Below, piece after piece: positions 6,449-11,168 of a stretch of 11,168 nucleotides of DNA (position 1 is its first letter; every line of letters starts with the position of its first letter). The notes under the pieces were generated by a model. That model searched no databases. It had not been told where the DNA came from and saw only the letters and a program-made list of their open reading frames with translations. Source of the stretch: an uncultured Sutterella sp. (GTDB lineage: Bacteria; Pseudomonadota; Gammaproteobacteria; Burkholderiales; Burkholderiaceae_F); assembly GCA_900764215.1 (NCBI GenBank), contig CAAFNI010000507.1:1-11168 (forward strand), read 5' to 3'. The position numbers and the translations under genes are program-made.

Positions 6449-6467
6449 CGTGCATTGCTCAAGAACG

Positions 6468-8627
6468 ATGACAAAAGACGAAAAAATCTCGAATTTCGAG
6501 CGCGTGCTGTCCTGGCTGCCCGAAGCCTTCAAGCGCTGGGCAACCTCCAATCCGTTTCTTTCCAGCACCCTCAACGAAGTCCTAAATGAACGCGACACGC
6601 GTCTTTCCGGCACACCTTGCACCTCCCGCCTCAAGACGGCAATGACCGCGCTTCTTCAGAAGCTTCAGGATCGTCGCGACAAAAACGCCGCGCTCATCCT
6701 CTCCCCTTCGCGCGAATCAGAGGAAACCGCCTTCGCGCTTGCCTCTCGCATGTCGGCGGGCACCGGACTCAAGATTACCGCCACAACGGGAATTCGAGAC
6801 GCAGCGGGCCTTACCGCCATTTTTGCTGAGGCTCCAGATCTCGTCGTCACCAATCCTAAAGTGCTCGAAAAGGTCTTCGACAAGGGCTTTGCCTCTCCTG
6901 ATTCCTTCCGCACAATCCTCGTTGACGGTGCCGAATGGCACGACGTCATGGGTGACACGGACCGCATAGCCGCACTCGTCGAACGCTTTCCTGCCGCACG
7001 CCAGCTTATCGTGACCGGGCCCGTCGCCGTAGAAACGTCGGAAGATCCCTACAACGCCATGATGCACGCACCGGCCTACTGCAGAGCTCCAGACGAAGCA
7101 CCTCGAGAATCCGCGCCCAAGGAGCGCGTGATTCTCGTGCCCGAAGACAAAATGAGTGAAGTTCTTGCCCGCGAAGCCGAAAGGACGCCCGTTCTCTACC
7201 TCGTCTCGTCGCCCTCCGAGAGCACCCGCATCACCGGCCTGCTCAAGGACGCAGGCATTGCCGCCAAACGCGCCTCTGCCACCCAATCCGCCTCAGCGCG
7301 CGAAACGCTTGTTCTCAAGTTTATCGCCGGTCGAATCGAACATCTTGTCATGCCGCATTCCGTCATCGGCGAACTTGAGCACAATCGTGCAGAACACATT
7401 GTTCTGACCGACCTCTCCGGTGGTCCTGAACCCTATCTCGAACATTTGGCTCTTGCGGCTGATGGTGCGGGCGAACTCGTTGCGATTGTCACACCCGAGA
7501 CCCTTCCGCTCTTTGAAAAGCTTCTCGTTGCCGCTGAAAAGCGCCTGACGCTTGAAAATCCGTACAACCTGCCCGAGCCCCGCACCGTCATCGGCCAACT
7601 TCTGCGACGTGAAAAACTTACGATTCGCACAAACTACGGCCGCGCGTCCGAAGCCGCCGAACCCGACGATGCCGATGGTCATAACGATCGCAGTGACGGC
7701 CGCGGACGGCGGGAGCGCCGCAAGCCCCACGACCGCAAGGCGAAGAACAACCCGCGCAAGGATCGCAAAGAGGGCTTTCACAAGGATCGCAAGGACTTCA
7801 AAAAAGATAGTGGAGCAAAGAACTTCAGCAAGAAGCCCCGCAAAGCCTTCAAGTCCAGCCAAGACGAAATGCCCTCCGTCTCCGGTCCTCAGGCCGAATC
7901 TGATGCCGTCGACTTGCATGCCGCTCCCATGGAAGGGGCCTCCGCCGAGCAAGGGCCGGCCAGCAAGCCTCGCAAGACTTTCAAGGAGCGCCGTTTTTCC
8001 AAGAACCGTGCCGTCAAGCAGGCTCAAGTCGTAGCCGTTGAAACTGCTGTTTCAACCTCACAGACATCGAATGCAACCGAATTGGTTGCAGGTCCGGTCT
8101 CTGAGCTTCAGGAAGGTGCGGCCGACGATTCTGTTCAGAACAAGCCGCGAAACAAGGGGTACTCCAAGAACTATCGGCGCAAGCAGCGCCGTTCCCAGAA
8201 CGTCGAAGGCGAAGACCGCTCGGTTCAGTCTCCAGATAAAGCCGCCCAGAGCATTCCAGCCGAAACCACCGCACAAGACGATCGCCAGCCTCAGGAAAAG
8301 AAGACGTTTGAAAAAAAACGCTTCCAGAAAAAGCCCAAGAAGGCGCCTGTCCTCTCCAAGCCCCGCGAACAGGAATGGGATGACGACAATTTCGGCAATT
8401 CCATACACTACCAGCCCAAGCGCCAGAACCTGCGCGGCCTGCGAAGCGACCAGACGATACATTGGGAGCCAACGGATCCGTACCATCCCTCCTCCCAGTC
8501 TCTTAGCCTGCCGCAGATCATGCCGGATGAAAACCGTCGCAGCTACGTCAACGGCAATGTCAACGGGAATGTGAAGAACGGCTTCCCCCGAAGCCGCAAA
8601 AACTATCGCAAAAAGCGCGAAGGCTGA
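6468..8627 (+). CDS. Degenerate DEAD-box helicase-like protein with long basic tail (pseudo-helicase)
   Basis: This encodes 719 residues. Residues 1-385 follow the DEAD-box layout. At the Walker A position (AQTGSGKTAAF in the family) it reads GTPCTSRLKTAM (48-59), keeping K56-T57 but losing the glycines. Motif Ia is SPSRE (79-83), motif Ib keeps T128-x-P130, DEAD becomes DGAE (153-156), and SAT becomes TGP (183-185). The second RecA domain starts near 220 and keeps the Q273-x(4)-R278-x(6)-F285-x-x-G288 spacing. The motif V stretch (LVATDVAARGLD) has become LVMPHSVIGELE, and motif VI (YVHRIGRTGRAG) has become YLEHLALAADGAG (323-335) without arginines. ATP hydrolysis looks impossible. Residues 389-719 are basic and low in complexity, with recurring KPRKxF-like units typical of RNA-binding tails. 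ATG 6468 fits best; GTG 6450 would add six residues, and neither has a strong ribosome-binding site. The frame is unbroken, so this is not simple decay. The function is unknown; RNA binding is inferred. Confidence 0.8.
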   Translation: MTKDEKISNFERVLSWLPEAFKRWATSNPFLSSTLNEVLNERDTRLSGTPCTSRLKTAMTALLQKLQDRRDKNAALILSPSRESEETAFALASRMSAGTGLKITATTGIRDAAGLTAIFAEAPDLVVTNPKVLEKVFDKGFASPDSFRTILVDGAEWHDVMGDTDRIAALVERFPAARQLIVTGPVAVETSEDPYNAMMHAPAYCRAPDEAPRESAPKERVILVPEDKMSEVLAREAERTPVLYLVSSPSESTRITGLLKDAGIAAKRASATQSASARETLVLKFIAGRIEHLVMPHSVIGELEHNRAEHIVLTDLSGGPEPYLEHLALAADGAGELVAIVTPETLPLFEKLLVAAEKRLTLENPYNLPEPRTVIGQLLRREKLTIRTNYGRASEAAEPDDADGHNDRSDGRGRRERRKPHDRKAKNNPRKDRKEGFHKDRKDFKKDSGAKNFSKKPRKAFKSSQDEMPSVSGPQAESDAVDLHAAPMEGASAEQGPASKPRKTFKERRFSKNRAVKQAQVVAVETAVSTSQTSNATELVAGPVSELQEGAADDSVQNKPRNKGYSKNYRRKQRRSQNVEGEDRSVQSPDKAAQSIPAETTAQDDRQPQEKKTFEKKRFQKKPKKAPVLSKPREQEWDDDNFGNSIHYQPKRQNLRGLRSDQTIHWEPTDPYHPSSQSLSLPQIMPDENRRSYVNGNVNGNVKNGFPRSRKNYRKKREG

Positions 8628-8658
8628 TGTCCAGACTCTGCGTCCGACAAGTGCTTAC

Positions 8659-8698
8659 AGAAGCGCCGGCCGTCTTTTGACGAACAACCGGCGCTTCT
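8659..8698 (+). terminator. Hairpin after the pseudo-helicase gene, weak terminator
   Basis: An 11-bp perfect GC-rich stem (8659-8669 with 8688-8698) contains a second small stem CGTC/GACG around TTTT (8671-8682). It starts 31 nt after the stop codon. The run after the stem is CTCTAAAATA, not T-rich, so intrinsic termination would be weak. It may instead protect the 3' end of the message. Confidence 0.5.
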
Positions 8699-8707
8699 CT
8701 CTAAAAT
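8677..8707 (+). promoter_or_regulatory. Possible lipoprotein promoter inside the hairpin
   Basis: TTGACG (8677-8682) matches five of six -35 bases and TAAAAT (8702-8707) five of six -10 bases. The 19-bp spacer is longer than ideal. The -35 box lies within the preceding terminator-like hairpin. The leader to ATG 8771 would be about 57 nt and contains an inverted repeat at 8737-8760. Confidence 0.4.
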
Positions 8708-8736
8708 AGGCCTGTTTTACCTACCGTTTGAGCATG

Positions 8737-8760
8737 TCCGGCTCCGTAACGAGCGCCGGA
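8737..8760 (+). other. Inverted repeat in the lipoprotein leader
   Basis: TCCG-GCTC (8737-8744) pairs with GAGC (8751-8754) and CGGA (8757-8760), with a 2-nt bulge and a CGTAAC loop. It ends 10 nt before the start codon, and no T-run follows. It could influence translation or bind a regulator; nothing identifies which. Confidence 0.35.
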
Positions 8761-8770
8761 CTTCCAGAAA

Positions 8771-9157
8771 ATGTCCGCTTTGCTTCCCGTCCGCAGCCTT
8801 CTAGCCGCCACCGCCCTCACGCTTCTGCTTTCCGCCTGCTCCACCGCCTACTACACAGGCGATACGATCAGCGGTCCCGCCCAGCGCCTGAAGCGCGATG
8901 CCGACGGCAACCTGCATGACCCGCTCATCGACGCCCCGAACAGGTCTCTGATGACGTGCTCGTCCGAGGCCCCCGTCACCGTACTTCAACGCGTGGGGGA
9001 AGTACCCTTTGCCTGCCCCGACCTCGGCGTATCAGCGACGCTTGACGAGCTTCGTGACACCGGATGGCGCATTCTGAGGCTTGACATCGGCGAAGACCTT
9101 GAGAGTGACTCCCATGTCGGCTTTCCCGTCACCGTTCAGGTTCGAAAGCTCTTTTGA
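8771..9157 (+). CDS. Small predicted lipoprotein of unknown function
   Basis: This encodes 128 residues. The N-terminus has Arg8, a hydrophobic core of about 12 residues and the lipobox L20-S21-A22-C23, so it should be processed by signal peptidase II and lipidated at C23. The +2 residue is Ser, which in the E. coli rule favours the outer membrane. The mature part has no domain that I recognise. Two cysteines (C63 and C82) could form a disulfide in the periplasm, within a stretch T-C-S-S ... F-A-C-P-D. The C-terminal part (residues 88-128) reads like a helix followed by strands (LRDTGWRILRLDIGED, then VGFPVTVQVRKLF). No Shine-Dalgarno is evident before ATG 8771. The start is supported by the signal sequence. 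The next gene lies 78 nt downstream with no terminator between, so read-through is possible. Confidence 0.8.
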   Translation: MSALLPVRSLLAATALTLLLSACSTAYYTGDTISGPAQRLKRDADGNLHDPLIDAPNRSLMTCSSEAPVTVLQRVGEVPFACPDLGVSATLDELRDTGWRILRLDIGEDLESDSHVGFPVTVQVRKLF

Positions 9158-9235
9158 ACCTTTGATCTTCACCCACTCTGCCTAAGCGTCTTTTCCAGCC
9201 CTCCTATCAGGAACTCAACCACCCGAGGCATCGTC

Positions 9236-11044
9236 ATGAACCCATCGAGAGCCGAACGACTCAGCAAATTTCGTCAGACCATGAAGAGCCGGGGGCTTGA
9301 CGCCTGGATAGCTCGCATCGTTGACCCGCATCTCTCTGAATACGTTCCCGAGCACTGGCAGTCCATCAAGTGGCTCACCGGCTTCACGGGAAGCGCCGCC
9401 CATCTCTGCATAACCGCCCATTCCGCTGCGCTCATGGTCGACAGCCGCTACTGGGAGCAGGCCGCGAGCGAACTCGCCGGCACGCCGTTTGAACTCGTGA
9501 AGATCGGCGCCCCGGGCGCGCCTTTACAGAAGACCTGGCTCTCTTCGCATCTCTCCCGCGGACGCCGCGTTGGTCTCGCACCCGAACTATGGAGCGAAGC
9601 GGACGTTCGCCGCATGCGCTCGTCTCTTGCAGAAGACGAACTTGAGCTTGCGCTCGTTCCGGATCTATTTGACGACGTCTGGTTCGAAGACCGTCCCGCA
9701 CGTCCTCAGACGGCCGTCGCACAGCTGACGCCAGGCCTTGACGGTGTACGAGAAAAACTCGCACGAGTGCGAGCGGTGCTTTGCGACCGCGCCTGCGAGG
9801 CACTCTGCCTCTATACGCTTGACGACATCGCGTGGCTCACAGAATGCAGGGCAAGTGACATCGAATTCAATCCCGTGTTCCTGGCCGGCATGATCGTCAC
9901 CGACAGCGAAGCTCTTCTTTATACGGAAGCCGCACGATTCACAGCCGACGCGCTCAATGCCCTGACAGCCGCCGGCATCGAAGTTCGACCGCCGGAAGCA
10001 ATGACGACCGACCTCGGCGATTACTCAAAAGAACTTGTCTTCATGGTTGATCCGGAGCGTTTTCCCGCCTCTCTCTTCAGCCTACTCGAGCTTGCGCCCG
10101 TCGAGACGCTTTCGCCCGTCACGCTCATGAAAAGCCGCAAATCCGAACAGGAGCTAGAAGGCATCCGCCGGGCCATGGTCTCCGACGGCATGGCGCTGTG
10201 CGAGTTCTATTCGCTTCTCGACGAGCGACTCGCCCAGGGCGATGCTCTCACAGAATCCGACGTCGCCGACATGCTTGACGCCGAGCGAAGCAAGCGCCCC
10301 GACAACCGAGGGTTGAGCTTCGGCACGATCTCCGCCTTCGGCTGCAACGCAGCCCTTCCGCACTACGCTCCGAAGCGGGAAACAGCCGCTGTCCTCACGG
10401 AGGGTCTTCTTCTCCTTGACTCGGGCGGGCAATACGAAACGGGCACAACCGACATCACCCGCATGACGCCCGTCGGCCGCATCGGCGACGACATGAGGCG
10501 AGATGTCACACTTGTGCTCAAGGCGCACATTGCACTCGCCCGAGCAGTTGTTCCCGCTGGAGCCTCCGGCGCTCAGCTCGACGCCATCGCACGCATGCCA
10601 CTTTGGGCCGAGGGCTTGGACTTCGGACACGGGACGGGGCACGGCGTCGGCTATCGGCTAAACGTTCATGAGGGCCCTTTTCACATCTCTCCCCGCTCGA
10701 TCAAATCTGGCGAACTCGGTCTGCAACCCGGCATTCTCGTCTCCGACGAACCGGGCGTCTACCGCCCCGGGCACTGGGGCGTACGCATTGAAAACCTGCT
10801 TTCGGCCCGCGTGGCATGCAGAACGGACTTCGGAGAATTCCTTGCCTTCGACGCAGAGACTCTCTGTCCGATCGACCTTCGTGCCGTCGACATCTCGCTT
10901 CTGTCAGCCGAAGAAAAACGCTGGCTCGACGACTACCACGAAAAAGTCCGTTCGGTTCTGAGTGCCGAAGCGCTTTCGACACGCGCTCAGACTTGGCTTG
11001 AAGCCCGCACTGCGCCCGTTTCAACCTGCGGCAACATTCAGTAA
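9236..11044 (+). CDS. Aminopeptidase P family protein (M24B, long three-domain type)
   Basis: This 602-residue metallopeptidase is predicted to remove N-terminal residues that precede proline, in the cytoplasm (no signal peptide). It has the long three-domain form: two creatinase-like domains (about 1-150 and 150-310), a pita-bread catalytic domain (about 310-540) and a C-terminal extension with WLDDYHEKV. This is the plan of eukaryotic XPNPEP1 and not of the 440-residue E. coli PepP. All five metal ligands are visible: D395 in LLDSGGQY, D406 in GTTDITR, H469 in GHGTGHGVG, E505 in SDEPGVY and E519 in RIENLL. The supporting histidines H465 and H478 (NVHEGP) are present too. ATG 9236 is chosen because GAGG (9225-9228) lies 7 nt upstream, the clearest ribosome-binding site in the window. 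It probably acts in recycling proline-containing peptides. It has no functional link to its neighbours that I can see. Confidence 0.95.
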   Translation: MNPSRAERLSKFRQTMKSRGLDAWIARIVDPHLSEYVPEHWQSIKWLTGFTGSAAHLCITAHSAALMVDSRYWEQAASELAGTPFELVKIGAPGAPLQKTWLSSHLSRGRRVGLAPELWSEADVRRMRSSLAEDELELALVPDLFDDVWFEDRPARPQTAVAQLTPGLDGVREKLARVRAVLCDRACEALCLYTLDDIAWLTECRASDIEFNPVFLAGMIVTDSEALLYTEAARFTADALNALTAAGIEVRPPEAMTTDLGDYSKELVFMVDPERFPASLFSLLELAPVETLSPVTLMKSRKSEQELEGIRRAMVSDGMALCEFYSLLDERLAQGDALTESDVADMLDAERSKRPDNRGLSFGTISAFGCNAALPHYAPKRETAAVLTEGLLLLDSGGQYETGTTDITRMTPVGRIGDDMRRDVTLVLKAHIALARAVVPAGASGAQLDAIARMPLWAEGLDFGHGTGHGVGYRLNVHEGPFHISPRSIKSGELGLQPGILVSDEPGVYRPGHWGVRIENLLSARVACRTDFGEFLAFDAETLCPIDLRAVDISLLSAEEKRWLDDYHEKVRSVLSAEALSTRAQTWLEARTAPVSTCGNIQ

Positions 11045-11072
11045 CATGCCTTTACTCGGCTTATCGGAACTA

Positions 11073-11104
11073 GGGCGGATTCGTGAATTTTCACTAAACC
11101 GCCC
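11073..11104. other. Imperfect hairpin after the aminopeptidase gene
   Basis: GGGCGG (11073-11078) pairs with CCGCCC (11099-11104), two A-T pairs flanked by mismatches follow, and GTGA/TCAC (11083-11086 with 11091-11094) closes on an ATTT loop. It starts 28 nt after the stop. A C-run and not a T-run follows on the + strand, so it is at best an atypical terminator. It could also be a protein-binding or mRNA-stabilising site. Confidence 0.45.
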
Positions 11105-11168
11105 CCCTTGCGCCCATGAGACACAATTCGGCAGGAGATTCTCTATCAGAACGCTCCCGTCGTGGTGA

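Larger units (their letters stand above)
6084..6467. other. Intergenic region between FKBP and pseudo-helicase genes; long leader
   Basis: This 384-nt divergent intergenic stretch has no convincing gene. The longest + strand frame (6112-6336, 74 codons) has no ribosome-binding site, no recognisable domain and an arbitrary composition. TAAAAT at 6189-6194 is a possible -10 for the downstream gene and would give a leader of about 270 nt, but I see no good -35 at the right distance. Two hairpins (6346-6371 and 6403-6448) occupy the end of the leader next to the start codon. I recognise no known riboswitch or small RNA. Confidence 0.6.

Noticed and set aside
7293..8027. 244-codon - strand frame inside the pseudo-helicase gene
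   Set aside because: It is antisense to a gene whose + strand product has a recognisable fold, and its own sequence shows no family.
6468..8627. Annotating the helicase-like gene as a pseudogene
   Set aside because: There is no frameshift or internal stop in 719 codons and the second-domain spacing is kept; altered motifs alone do not show loss of the gene.
11046..11168. 40-codon frame ending at the last base of the window
   Set aside because: It has no ribosome-binding site, runs through a hairpin and shows no recognisable sequence; its end at the window edge appears to be coincidence.
1..11168. tRNA or rRNA genes, CRISPR arrays, insertion sequences, attachment sites
   Set aside because: I found no tRNA cloverleaf, rRNA-like stretch, regularly spaced repeat, transposase or paired terminal repeats by reading both strands.

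Overview
This is a GC-rich window (by eye close to 60%) of a bacterial chromosome. The neighbourhood yebC, purD, (one gene), nadD, rsfS, rlmH, maf in this order is the arrangement I know from Burkholderiales, and the protein sequences fit a betaproteobacterium. Two things point to a low-oxygen member such as the gut family Sutterellaceae: the slot usually held by the oxygen-dependent coproporphyrinogen oxidase gene hemF is filled by a different gene, and no ribonuclease G gene follows maf. The family name is an inference; no rRNA or other phylogenetic marker is present.

Layout. The window opens with the last 29 codons of an unidentified gene and its strong terminator (131-170). Then come yebC (331-1065) and purD (1272-2555), each followed by its own strong hairpin terminator, so each looks like a separate transcription unit. 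Bases 2753-5632 hold a tight five-gene run on the + strand: an exported protein with a BamE-like C-terminal half, nadD (NAD synthesis), rsfS (ribosome silencing), rlmH (23S rRNA pseudouridine methylation) and maf (nucleotide pyrophosphatase). The intergenic gaps are 7, 15, 3 and 5 nt. A symmetrical hairpin at 5659-5686 can end this operon and also the convergent FKBP-type prolyl isomerase gene (5730-6068, - strand).

Bases 6069-6467 contain no convincing gene. They hold a short direct repeat, a possible -10 element and two hairpins just ahead of the next gene. That gene (6468-8627, 719 codons) is the most unusual in the window. Its first 385 or so residues follow the two-RecA-domain layout of a DEAD-box RNA helicase from end to end, yet every ATP-binding and catalytic motif is altered, and a basic, low-complexity tail of about 330 residues follows. 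It reads as a full-length, in-frame pseudo-helicase, probably an RNA-binding protein and not an ATPase.

The window closes with a small lipoprotein (8771-9157), a 602-residue three-domain aminopeptidase P with all five metal ligands (9236-11044), and a hairpin at 11073-11104 in the trailing non-coding DNA. I see no tRNA, rRNA, CRISPR array, insertion sequence or prophage gene. Most of the window is core housekeeping sequence. The items worth following up are the pseudo-helicase and its leader, and the exported protein in the hemF slot.
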